From Ruania zhangjianzhongii (lineage in GTDB: Bacteria > Actinomycetota > Actinomycetes > Actinomycetales > Beutenbergiaceae), in the NCBI RefSeq assembly GCF_008000995.1, contig NZ_CP042828.1, positions 2,284,882-2,348,881 on the forward strand: 64,000 bases of DNA, given 5' to 3'. Below are positions 1 to 6,950 of this stretch, piece after piece (positions within the stretch are counted from its first letter, which is position 1; every line of letters begins with the position of its first letter). A program made the translations under genes and the position numbers. The notes beneath the pieces were generated by a model, which was given only the letters and a program-made list of their open reading frames with translations, searched no databases and had not been told where the DNA came from.

Positions 1-901
1 CCGGGTGGTGCACTCCCTGATCGCCTCCGGGATCGCGCTGTACGTGGCGCACACCAACGCCGATATCGCCGCCGGCGGGGTGAACGAGGCGCTTGCCGCC
101 ACGTTGGACCTGGCCGAGGTCCGCCCGCTCGTGCCCGCCCCGGGTCAGTCGCTGGATGTGCTCGTGGTGTACGTCCCGGAGGAGGAAGCCGAATCGCTCC
201 GGGCAGCGCTGGCCAGTGCCGGTGCCGGGGCGGTCGGGGACTACACCGGCTGCGCCTGGTCGGTGACCGGCACCGGGGAGTTCACCCCGCACGACGGCGC
301 CGACCCCACCATCGGCGAGATCGGCCGACACGAGCGGGTGGCCGAGCGGCGGATCGAGATGGTCGTGCCGCCGCATCGCCGGGACCAGGTGGCCGCCGTG
401 CTCCGGGAGTCCCACCCGTACGAGGAACCGGCATTCTCCTTCCTGACCACGCAGGCACCGTCCGGGTCGGTGGGCAGTGGGCGGGTCGGGTACCTGCCGT
501 ATGACATGACCTTGCGCGAGCTGGCTGAGCAGGTGGCCGCGGCGCTGCCCGCCACCGCTCAGGGCATCCGGGTCAGCGGTGACCTCGATCAGGTGGTCTC
601 CACCGTGGCGGTCTGCGGCGGTTCCGGGGACGCCTACCTGGAGGCCGCGCACCGCTCCGGTGCCGACGTCTACCTCACCGCCGACCTGCGCCACCACCGT
701 GCCGAGGAGGCCCGCGCCGAGTCCGGTGCGCCGGCCCTGATCGACGCCGCGCACTGGGCCACCGAGTGGCCCTGGCTGCCGGTGGCGGCCCGTGCGCTGG
801 ACGCCGATGCCGCCGGCCGGCTGGAGACCATCGTCAGCACCCGCGTGAGTGACCCATGGACCATTAGGCTGGGTGCAGCCGACCCCGGAGGAACTTCGTG
901 A
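1..901 (+). CDS. NIF3-family dinuclear metal centre protein (5' end missing)
   Basis: Member of the NIF3/YqfO/YbgI family, often annotated as GTP cyclohydrolase I type 2 homologue; the cellular role is not established. The frame is already open at the window edge and the first visible residues match the middle of the N-terminal NIF3 half (HTNADIAAGGVNEALA), so roughly 70-80 residues lie outside. A central inserted PII/CutA-like module (about residues 55-155 of the visible part) is the YqfO-type insertion. The C-terminal half carries the metal-site motifs DVYLTADLRHH and IDAAHWATEW. Its stop overlaps the GTG of the next gene by 4 nt, so the two are probably translationally coupled; this NIF3 plus coiled-coil zinc-ribbon pair is common in actinobacteria. 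Confidence 0.9.
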   Translation, partial: RVVHSLIASGIALYVAHTNADIAAGGVNEALAATLDLAEVRPLVPAPGQSLDVLVVYVPEEEAESLRAALASAGAGAVGDYTGCAWSVTGTGEFTPHDGADPTIGEIGRHERVAERRIEMVVPPHRRDQVAAVLRESHPYEEPAFSFLTTQAPSGSVGSGRVGYLPYDMTLRELAEQVAAALPATAQGIRVSGDLDQVVSTVAVCGGSGDAYLEAAHRSGADVYLTADLRHHRAEEARAESGAPALIDAAHWATEWPWLPVAARALDADAAGRLETIVSTRVSDPWTIRLGAADPGGTS

Positions 902-1629
902 CCACAGCACCCGCTGCCGACCAGCTCCGACTGCTGGACGTGCAGGCGCTCGACACCCATCTGGCTAAGCTCGCCCACCAGCGCAAGACCCATCCCACTC
1001 TGGCGGCGCACGCCGAGCTCACCGCCCGGGCCGAGGATCTGCAGCGGGCGAAGACTGCCGCCGAGGTGCTCATCTCCGACACCCGGCGTGAGCTCGCCAA
1101 GGCCGAGACCGACGTCGAGCAGGTGGAAACCCGGGCGACCCGCAACCAGCAGCGCCTGGACGCCGGCGCCGGCAGCGCCAAGGATCTGCAGGCCCTCGGT
1201 CATGAGCTCGAGTCCCTCGCCAAACGGCAGTCCGACCTGGAGGAGGTCGAGCTGGAGGTGATGGAACGGATGGAGCGCGCCGAGAAGGACGCCGTCGCTG
1301 TGAATGAGCAGCTCGAGGCGCTGCAGGCCGATATCGCCCGAACCGAGAGCGAGCGCGATGAGGCCCTGGCGGCCCTGGACGCCGAGACCGCCGAGACGCA
1401 GAGCAAGCGCGAGACGGCAGCCACCGGCATCGACGAAGGCCTGCTCGCCCTCTACGAACGGGTTCGCACCCAGACCGGGGGACTGGCCGCCGTCGCGCTG
1501 CGCGGGCTGGCCACCGAAGGAGTGCAGGTACCGCTCAGCCTGACCGAGAAGGACGCCATCGCCAATGCCGGTCCGGACGACGTGATTCGCAGCGAGGACT
1601 ACGACTACATCCTCATCCGCGTGTCCTGA
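898..1629 (+). CDS. COG1579-type coiled-coil protein with a degenerate zinc ribbon
   Basis: 243-residue protein with a long charged coiled coil (about residues 10-175, heptads rich in E, A, L, K and R) and a short C-terminal domain at the place where the family has a C4 zinc ribbon. The flanking family pattern is recognisable (LRGLATEGVQVPLSL, then DDVIRSEDYDYILIR), but the four expected Cys positions read T, V, S and Y. The protein contains no cysteine at all, so it should not bind zinc in the usual way. It starts with GTG inside the stop of the NIF3-family gene and ends 7 nt before the next GTG. Function unknown. Confidence 0.85.
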   Translation: MTTAPAADQLRLLDVQALDTHLAKLAHQRKTHPTLAAHAELTARAEDLQRAKTAAEVLISDTRRELAKAETDVEQVETRATRNQQRLDAGAGSAKDLQALGHELESLAKRQSDLEEVELEVMERMERAEKDAVAVNEQLEALQADIARTESERDEALAALDAETAETQSKRETAATGIDEGLLALYERVRTQTGGLAAVALRGLATEGVQVPLSLTEKDAIANAGPDDVIRSEDYDYILIRVS

Positions 1630-1636
1630 GCCGGGC

Positions 1637-2386
1637 GTGGGCCACTTCTCCGACGCCCTCGACGGCGGCCCGCTGCGCTTGGAGCTGCGCAGCATCAACG
1701 GCCGCGACTTCGCGCTGCTGCGCCCGATCGCCTACAGCGCCGACGACTACACCGAACCGTTCGTGGTGCCCGCCCAGCTGGAGACCTTCCGTACCGATAT
1801 GGCCTCGGTGCCGTGGGTGTTCACCTGGCTGGTGCCGCGCAGCGGCCGGTTCCTGCCCGCCGCAGTGCTGCACGACGCCCTCGTGCTCCCGGGTTCCTAT
1901 GCCGGGCCGGAGGTCACCCGCCCCGAGGCGGACCGGTTGTTCCGGGTCGCGATGCGCGGCCTCGGCACCGGCGTGATCCGGACCTGGCTGATGTGGTCGG
2001 CGGTGTCCATGGCGACCATGTGGGAGGCGAAACATCCCCGCTGGTACTGGCGGAGCGCTGTCGTCGGCCTGATCGCTGTGGTGACCGTGCTCGGCATCCT
2101 GGCCACCCTGGACCTGTTCGACGTGTGGAACCTGCTGCCCTGGATGGGGGAGCGGAGCCTCGGCGCGGAGCTGCTGGGCGGGGCCCTCGGGGCGCTGGTG
2201 ATCCCGGCGGTGCTGGCCTGCAGCTGGGGTCGCACGTTCGCGCCGGCGGGCATCATCACCGCGGTGGCACTGGCGTTCCTGGTGCATGTGACGCTCGCGA
2301 TCGCGCTCGTCTACACCCTGTACTGGCTGCTCGAGCGGGCGGTGAGTGGGCCGGCGGTGCGGCGCGGGCCGCCGTTCGGCGGCTGA
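1637..2386 (+). CDS. DUF1353 domain membrane protein
   Basis: 249 residues. The N-terminal half carries the DUF1353 signature: a TDMASVPW segment followed by the AAVLHDALV motif about 30 residues later. The C-terminal half has about three hydrophobic segments (near residues 135-160, 175-195 and 205-235), so the protein is probably an inner-membrane protein with the DUF1353 domain on one face. The GTG start lies 7 nt after the upstream stop, which suggests an operon with the two preceding genes. DUF1353 has no firmly assigned function; the domain is also found in phage proteins, but nothing phage-like surrounds it here. Confidence 0.75.
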   Translation: MGHFSDALDGGPLRLELRSINGRDFALLRPIAYSADDYTEPFVVPAQLETFRTDMASVPWVFTWLVPRSGRFLPAAVLHDALVLPGSYAGPEVTRPEADRLFRVAMRGLGTGVIRTWLMWSAVSMATMWEAKHPRWYWRSAVVGLIAVVTVLGILATLDLFDVWNLLPWMGERSLGAELLGGALGALVIPAVLACSWGRTFAPAGIITAVALAFLVHVTLAIALVYTLYWLLERAVSGPAVRRGPPFGG

Positions 2387-2399
2387 GAACGCCCGACGG

Positions 2400-3185
2400 T
2401 CAGCTGAGCACCAGCTCCAGGGTGTCCGGGCCGGTGGCCGCCCGGAGGTGGTTCACCTCGCGCAGCACCGGACCGATGAGCTCGCGCGTGGCCGCGACCA
2501 CCGCCGAGATCGTGCGCGGCGGGCTGCCGGGGCGGGTGAGCAGGTGGTGGGTGAGCAGACCGCGGGTGTGTTTGGCGTGGTGCGAGACGACGGTGCGCAC
2601 CCCGTCGGTCTCCGCGACCACCCGCACGGTCAGCCACGGGGTGCCGGCGGGCGGTTTCCACGCCGCCAGGTAGGCCGCCGAGCGGCAGTCGATGATGACC
2701 TCAGTGTCGGTGGCGCGACCCGGGCCCGTCAGCTGGTCTCCCAGGGCCCGGCTCCAGTGCCGAGCCAGCGGACCGGTGCCCGGCAGCGAGGTGCCCATCG
2801 AGAGCCGGTAGGCGGGGACCTTGTCCGCGGGGGAGAGGACGCCCCACAGCGCAGAGACGATCCGCACACTGGTGTTCGCCCGCCGGCGGGCGGTGCCGGT
2901 CAGCTCGGCCAGGTCCGCCGCCGCGTACAGCACGCCGGTGTAGACCTTCGCTGCGGGGGCGGCGTGCGCCTGTCGGAGGGCGGTGTTCCTGGCCACCTCC
3001 TCGGACAGGGAGGCGCCGACGCCGAGCAGCGCGGGGGCGTCCGGGCGCGCGCTGACCTGCTGCAGGGCGTCCAGGACCTGGCTGCGGGCGGTGGTCAGGT
3101 CCGGTCGGGTGAGAGCGGCGAGATCGACCGGCCGGCCGCGGGCGGGAGCGGTCTTGCCCTCCGAGGGCGGCAGCAGGATGAGCAC
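2400..3185 (-). CDS. yaaA: YaaA/DUF328 family peroxide-stress protein
   Basis: Family of E. coli YaaA, which limits free iron and oxidative DNA damage during peroxide stress. The mature N-terminus LILLPPSEGKT and internal motifs such as YTGVLY and SALWGVLSP match the family. The frame stays open upstream to 3272, but homology starts at the GTG chosen here, giving 261 residues, the usual family length. No Shine-Dalgarno sequence precedes this GTG. A TAGACT hexamer ends 8 nt upstream of it, so a leaderless or near-leaderless mRNA is plausible (inference). Convergent with the DUF1353 gene and divergent from rnpB. Confidence 0.85.
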   Translation of the reverse strand: MLILLPPSEGKTAPARGRPVDLAALTRPDLTTARSQVLDALQQVSARPDAPALLGVGASLSEEVARNTALRQAHAAPAAKVYTGVLYAAADLAELTGTARRRANTSVRIVSALWGVLSPADKVPAYRLSMGTSLPGTGPLARHWSRALGDQLTGPGRATDTEVIIDCRSAAYLAAWKPPAGTPWLTVRVVAETDGVRTVVSHHAKHTRGLLTHHLLTRPGSPPRTISAVVAATRELIGPVLREVNHLRAATGPDTLELVLS

Positions 3186-3193
3186 GGGGTCTG

Positions 3194-3199
3194 AGTCTA
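3194..3199 (-). promoter_or_regulatory. Candidate -10 box of yaaA
   Basis: TAGACT on the minus strand, 8 nt before the GTG of yaaA. The same hexamer on the other strand precedes rnpB. No convincing -35 is seen. Confidence 0.35.
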
Positions 3200-3216
3200 C
3201 GGCGCGAGTGCCAATC

Positions 3217-3270
3217 GACGGATATACGGCGGCGTGTGCGAAATATGGCACCGCCCGCCGTATATCCGTC
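3217..3270. repeat. Perfect 16-bp inverted repeat between yaaA and rnpB
   Basis: GACGGATATACGGCGG at 3217-3232 is repeated as its exact reverse complement at 3255-3270, with a 22-nt spacer. It lies between two divergent TAGACT -10 boxes (yaaA and rnpB) and covers the region where their -35 elements would be. It could be a regulator site, a cruciform or a member of a dispersed palindrome family. No second copy was seen in this window. Confidence 0.6.
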
Positions 3271-3283
3271 ACTTCGACCCAGT

Positions 3284-3289
3284 TAGACT
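3284..3289 (+). promoter_or_regulatory. Candidate -10 box of rnpB
   Basis: TAGACT lies 6 nt before the first base of the predicted P1 helix of RNase P RNA. This fits an actinobacterial TAnnnT -10. The corresponding -35 region is occupied by the right arm of the 16-bp inverted repeat. Confidence 0.45.
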
Positions 3290-3295
3290 AGGCAG

Positions 3296-3671
3296 CGGAT
3301 GAGTCGGCCAGGCGGTCGCGTCGCGGGGGAACCCGCGCCGAGGAACGTCCGGGCTCCACAGGGCAGGGTGGTGGGTAACGCCCACCCGGGGTGACCCGCG
3401 GGACAGTGCCACAGAAATCAGACCGCCACTCGGTTCGCCGAGCGGTAAGGGTGAAACGGTGGTGTAAGAGACCACCAGCGCACCGGGTGACCGGTGCGGC
3501 TAGGTAAACCCCACCCGGAGCAAGACCAGACAGGAAGTGTTCGAGGGCTGCTCGCCCGAGCTTCCGGGTAGGTCGCTGGAGGCGTGCGGCAACGTACGTC
3601 GTAGATGGATGGCCGCCACCGGGTCCGTCAGGATCCGGCTACAGAACCCGGCGTACCGGCCGGCTCATCCG
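3296..3671 (+). ncRNA. rnpB: RNase P RNA (bacterial class A)
   Basis: Catalytic RNA of RNase P, which matures tRNA 5' ends. Conserved blocks appear in the right order: GAGGAACGTCCGGGCTCCAC near the 5' side, GGTGAAACGGTG with GTAAGAGACCACC in the middle, and ACAGAACCCGGCGTA near the 3' end. The ends are set by helix P1: CGGATGAGTCGGCC at the start pairs with GGCCGGCTCATCCG at the end. The length of about 376 nt fits class A. It is followed by a 46-bp palindromic repeat that separates it from the convergent ppgK. Confidence 0.95.
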
Positions 3672-3687
3672 CCCCCTTCCCCCTCGG

Positions 3688-3733
3688 GTCGTCAGGTGAG
3701 GGGTGCGCTATAGCGCACTCCCCGCAGGACGAC
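3688..3733. repeat. 46-bp palindromic repeat, family 1, copy A
   Basis: Begins GTCGTCAGGTGAG and ends with GACGAC; the centre is GTGCGC-TATA-GCGCAC, a perfect 6-bp stem with a 4-nt loop. Two related units of exactly the same length occur at 25912 and 40056. In this copy the outer arms are less perfect but the inner stem is extended by GGG/CCC. It sits between rnpB and the convergent ppgK, where it could act as a bidirectional terminator. Confidence 0.8.
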
Positions 3734-3744
3734 CCCCGGGCAGG

Positions 3745-4536
3745 TCAGGCGTTGTCTGCCGCCAGCGCCGCAGCGCCCACGATCCCGGCCTTGTTCCGCA
3801 GCTTCGCCGGCACGATCGGCGTCTTCAGGTCCAGCAGCGGCAGGAACTGCTCGTGGTCCTTGGACACTCCGCCGCCGACGACGAACAGGTCCGGGGAGAA
3901 CAGGAACTCCACGTGGGAGAAGTACCGCTGCAGCCGCTCGGCCCACTCGGGGTAGGAGAGGCCTTCCTCCTCCTTGATCGAGGAAGCGGCACGGCTCTCG
4001 GCGTCATAGCCGTCGATCTCCAGGTGCCCGAGCTCGAAGTTCGGAATCAGCACACCGTCGCGGATCATCGCGCTGCCGATCCCGGTGCCGAGGGTGAGAA
4101 CCAGCACGGTGCCCTTCTTCCCCTTTGCCGCGCCGTAGGCGATCTCGGCGTACCCGGCGGCGTCGGCGTCGTTGGCCACATACGCGGTGTGCCCGGTCCA
4201 ACGCCGCGCCACCTCGGCCACATCGGTGTCCACCCAGCGCTTGTCCACGTTCGCCGCCGAGTGCGCCACACCATCCTTCACGATCCCTGGGAACGTCACC
4301 CCGATGTGCGCCATCCCCGGCAGCTCGAAGTGCTCGACCACCTCCGCGAGCACTGCGCCCACCGCCTCCGGGCTGGACTCGGCCGGCGTGGGCCGGCGGA
4401 ACCGCTTGGTGAGGAGCTCCCCAGTGCCCAGGTGCACCGGCGCACCCTTGATCCCGGACCCACCGATATCGATGCCGAAGCCGATCTTCTCGGCCTCGAC
4501 CTCCGCGACCTTCGCCGCGTCCTCGTGCTTGCTCAT
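3745..4536 (-). CDS. ppgK: Polyphosphate glucokinase
   Basis: ROK-family kinase that phosphorylates glucose with polyphosphate (and usually ATP), typical of actinobacteria; cytoplasmic. Residues 17-30 carry the phosphate-binding motif IGFGIDIGGSGIKGA, and LVLTLGTGIGSA is the second nucleotide/phosphate motif. FELGHLEIDG replaces the classic ROK GHxxxx zinc-site region, as in PpgK proteins. The start is the ATG of MSKHEDAAK, preceded on the minus strand by AAAGGGAAC as ribosome binding site; an in-frame ATG 12 codons upstream lacks one. 263 residues, the family length. Supplies glucose 6-phosphate and fits a carbohydrate-degrading lifestyle. Confidence 0.92.
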   Translation of the reverse strand: MSKHEDAAKVAEVEAEKIGFGIDIGGSGIKGAPVHLGTGELLTKRFRRPTPAESSPEAVGAVLAEVVEHFELPGMAHIGVTFPGIVKDGVAHSAANVDKRWVDTDVAEVARRWTGHTAYVANDADAAGYAEIAYGAAKGKKGTVLVLTLGTGIGSAMIRDGVLIPNFELGHLEIDGYDAESRAASSIKEEEGLSYPEWAERLQRYFSHVEFLFSPDLFVVGGGVSKDHEQFLPLLDLKTPIVPAKLRNKAGIVGAAALAADNA

Positions 4537-4668
4537 CGTGGATCGTTCCCTTTCGTCAAGTACAGCTCCCACCCACGGACCTCACGGCAGGACTCGGGCC
4601 AAGCAGCAGTCTAGAGTTTCCGGTACGTGCCGATGCCGCCGTCGTGGAGCGAGAGGAATGGTGAGACC

Positions 4669-4875
4669 GTGACCGAGCACACCGACCCTGATCAGGCGTA
4701 CTACTACAATCTCGAAACTGGTAAGGTCGAGCGCGGTCTGGTCAGCGACTGGACCGACCGACTTGGTCCGTACCGCACCCACGATGAGGCTGCGAACGCT
4801 CTACAGCGCGCGAGGCAGCGCAACAAGGCGTGGGAGGAACAGGACCGCGAGTGGGACGACGACCCTGAGGACTGA
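4669..4875 (+). CDS. Small SPOR-like domain protein
   Basis: 68 residues starting at GTG (TEHTDPDQAYYYNLETG), preceded by GAGAGGAA. The pattern YYYNLETGKVE, then GPYRTHDEAANAL, then a charged acidic tail matches small actinobacterial proteins annotated as SPOR domain-containing. SPOR domains of cell-division proteins bind denuded peptidoglycan, but this protein has no signal peptide or membrane segment, so that role is not shown. Only 15 nt separate its stop from the start of the cell-wall amidase gene, so the two are probably co-transcribed. Confidence 0.75.
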   Translation: MTEHTDPDQAYYYNLETGKVERGLVSDWTDRLGPYRTHDEAANALQRARQRNKAWEEQDREWDDDPED

Positions 4876-4890
4876 CCGAGGAGCGCACGG

Positions 4891-5697
4891 ATGAGGCAAC
4901 GGATCCACCGGCTGGCTGGTGCGGCGGCTCTCGCCGTGGGTGCATCGCTGGCTCTGGCTCCCGCCGCCTCAGCGGATTTCTCGCCGTACGTTCCGTTTCC
5001 CGAAGGCAAAGACCCGGGCGTCAGCCTCGCCGCACAGCCGCTGATCGGCGTCCGGATCGCTGTTGACCCCGGGCACAACGGTGGGCGTGCCGACGATCCG
5101 GAGGCCGCCAACCGGCCGGTCGCCGACGGGCGCGAGGGTCGGACCGCCTGCGGCTCCACCGGTTCCGCCAGCGTCGACGGCTACGCCGAGCACGAGTTCG
5201 CCTTCGAGGTCAGCGAGCAGCTCACCGCGGACCTGGAGACCCTGGGCGCCTCGGTCTCGATGACTCGCACCGACGATGACGGCATCGGCCCGTGCGTGGA
5301 CCGCCGTGGCACCTTCGCCGAAGATCAGGACGTGGACCTGATGGTCTCCATCCACGCGGCCAGCGCCGAGGACGAGGACGCGCCGGGCTTCGCCGTGGTG
5401 GTGGCCGACCCGCCGCTGTCCAGCTCGCAGCGCGAACCCAGCCGCGAGCTCGCCGAGGAGTTGGTCGATGCCCTCGAGGACGGCGGCTTCACCCCGAACG
5501 ACGAGCTCGAGGACCCGATCGTTGAGCGTTCCGATGACGCGACCCTGAACTTCGCCCGCCGCCCAGCCGTACTGCTGGAGCTCGGTGAACTGCGCAACTC
5601 TGGCGACGCCGAGGTGATGCGCAGCGAGGACGGACAGCAGCGGTATGTGGAGGCGGTGACCGCAGGCGTCATCGCCTGGGTGCACGAGAACCGCTGA
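4891..5697 (+). CDS. Secreted N-acetylmuramoyl-L-alanine amidase (Amidase_3)
   Basis: Zinc amidase that cuts the bond between MurNAc and the stem peptide of peptidoglycan. Residues 1-28 form a Sec signal peptide ending APAASA. The catalytic domain begins near residue 53 with VRIAVDPGHNGG (zinc His62), followed by the Glu ligand in AEHEFAF, the second His in VSIHAAS, and the C-terminal catalytic Glu in LLELGELRN. 268 residues, a single catalytic domain with no extra wall-binding repeats. It follows the SPOR-like gene closely. A strong hairpin downstream probably ends the transcript. Confidence 0.92.
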   Translation: MRQRIHRLAGAAALAVGASLALAPAASADFSPYVPFPEGKDPGVSLAAQPLIGVRIAVDPGHNGGRADDPEAANRPVADGREGRTACGSTGSASVDGYAEHEFAFEVSEQLTADLETLGASVSMTRTDDDGIGPCVDRRGTFAEDQDVDLMVSIHAASAEDEDAPGFAVVVADPPLSSSQREPSRELAEELVDALEDGGFTPNDELEDPIVERSDDATLNFARRPAVLLELGELRNSGDAEVMRSEDGQQRYVEAVTAGVIAWVHENR

Positions 5698-5762
5698 TCG
5701 CCGTGCGCTGAGGGTGATTCGGCCGCAGGTGCGCCAGCACCCGCGTGGTTCCGCTGAGGAGC

Positions 5763-5858
5763 GCTCGTGTCTTCCCGCGGAGGGTCGCTCGTGTCTTCCC
5801 GCCGAGGCGCGCTCGTGTCCTCCCGCCGAGGCGCGCTCGTGTCCTCCCGCCGACGACG
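5763..5858. repeat. 24-bp tandem repeat, four units
   Basis: Four consecutive 24-bp units start at 5763, 5787, 5811 and 5835, each beginning GCTCGTGTCYTCCCGC. Units 2 and 3 differ at one base; units 1 and 4 are more diverged. The tract lies in the space between the convergent amidase and panB genes. The period is a multiple of three and the tract is open in several frames, but no gene-like start or domain is seen. Confidence 0.8.
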
Positions 5859-5884
5859 GCGCAGGGCGTCCTGCGTAGTCGTCG
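5851..5884. terminator. Bidirectional hairpin between amidase and panB
   Basis: CGACGAC-GG-CGCAGG-GCGT-CCTGCG-TA-GTCGTCG: a 7-bp outer and a 6-bp inner stem with a 2x2 internal loop and a 4-nt loop. It sits between the stop codons of two convergent genes, so termination in both directions is likely. No T-run follows. The 6-4-6 core with a 2x2 internal loop resembles the 46-bp repeats. Confidence 0.6.
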
Positions 5885-5917
5885 CACCCGGCGCTGGACT
5901 GCTCCAGGCGCGCCGGG

Positions 5918-6775
5918 TCACTCCTGGTAGGAGTGCTCCTGCGCCGGGTAGCTGCCGGTGCGCACCTCGCCGGCATAGGCCTCTGCCGCGCGTCGCAGCT
6001 CGGCACCGACCTGCCCGAACTGCTTGGCGAACCGCGGTGCCCAGTCACCCATGCCAGCCATGTCCAGCCAGACCAGGACCTGACCGTCACAGGCCGGGCC
6101 GGCGCCGATGCCGATCGTGGGTACCTGCAAGATCTCGGTGACCCGGGCGGCCACCGGGGCAGGCACCATCTCCAGCACCACGGCCACGACACCGGCCTCC
6201 TGCAAGGCGACCGCGTCCTCGCAGAGCTTCTCCACGGCGTCCTCCCCGCGGCCCTGCACCCGCTTTCCGCCGAGGATGTTCTCCGACTGCGGGGTGAAGC
6301 CGAGGTGCCCGACCACCGGGATACCGGCCCCGGTGATCAGTTCTACCTGCGCGGCCACCCGGACACCGCCTTCGAACTTCACCGCATGCGCGCCGGTCTC
6401 CTTCATCACCTGGACTGCGGCGGTGTAGGCCTGCTCCGCGCTCGCCTCGTAGCTGCCGAACGGCAGGTCGACCACCACCATCGCGCGCTTCGTCGAGCGG
6501 ACCACTGCGCGGGCCGGGGGGATCATCTCCTCGACGGTCACCGGGAGGGTGTTCGCATGGCCGAGCATGTTGTCGCCGATCGAGTCGCCCACCAACAGCA
6601 TGTCGATCCCGGCCTCGTCGAAGATCCGCCCCGTGGGGGCGTCATAGGCGGTGAGCATCGTCAACCGTTCACCGGCCTCTTTGGCAGCGGCGAGGTGATG
6701 CACGCGCACGCGCTTGCCAGAACCGACAGCGGGAAGGACCGAGCCTGTGGGGGCGTCCGGGGTCTGCTGTGACAT
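5918..6775 (-). CDS. panB: 3-methyl-2-oxobutanoate hydroxymethyltransferase
   Basis: First step of pantothenate and coenzyme A synthesis: transfers a hydroxymethyl group from methylene-tetrahydrofolate to 2-oxoisovalerate. Family motifs occur in order: LTAYDAPTGRIFDEAGID, LLVGDSIGDNMLGH (magnesium-binding Asp), VGHLGFTPQS, the catalytic Glu in VVLEMVPA, and IGIGAGPACDGQVLVW. The start chosen is the ATG of MSQQTPDAP; the frame runs further upstream but without homology. 285 residues, slightly longer than E. coli PanB because of an N-terminal tail. Divergent from glnA. Confidence 0.95.
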   Translation of the reverse strand: MSQQTPDAPTGSVLPAVGSGKRVRVHHLAAAKEAGERLTMLTAYDAPTGRIFDEAGIDMLLVGDSIGDNMLGHANTLPVTVEEMIPPARAVVRSTKRAMVVVDLPFGSYEASAEQAYTAAVQVMKETGAHAVKFEGGVRVAAQVELITGAGIPVVGHLGFTPQSENILGGKRVQGRGEDAVEKLCEDAVALQEAGVVAVVLEMVPAPVAARVTEILQVPTIGIGAGPACDGQVLVWLDMAGMGDWAPRFAKQFGQVGAELRRAAEAYAGEVRTGSYPAQEHSYQE

Positions 6776-6821
6776 GGGCACCAGCCTAGTGCGAACCCGC
6801 GGCGGCAGGGTGCCCGGCAGC

Positions 6822-6877
6822 GCGTCACGCTGACAGACTGGGGGCGATGACCGCACCGGCGGGCATCGGCGTGACGC
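6822..6877. promoter_or_regulatory. Inverted repeat in the panB/glnA divergent region
   Basis: GCGTCACGC (6822-6830) and its exact reverse complement GCGTGACGC (6869-6877) are separated by 38 nt between the divergent panB and glnA starts. It may be a regulator site. It does not match the GlnR consensus convincingly and could be chance in GC-rich DNA. Confidence 0.25.
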
Positions 6878-6950
6878 AGCCCACTCCGGGGCTGACATGA
6901 TGGGACTGGTCGGAGCACGCCCGGGAGCGGATCAAGAGCAGGAGCAGCGT

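Noticed and set aside
5763..5858. CRISPR array
   Set aside because: The 24-bp units are directly adjacent with no spacers and there are no cas genes; the same applies to the other tandem tracts.
4969..6192. Minus-strand 407-codon frame across the amidase gene and the 24-bp repeats, with repeated SAGGHERA-type peptides
   Set aside because: The repetitive peptide is only the reading of the 24-bp DNA tandem repeat; the rest is antisense to the amidase and overlaps panB.
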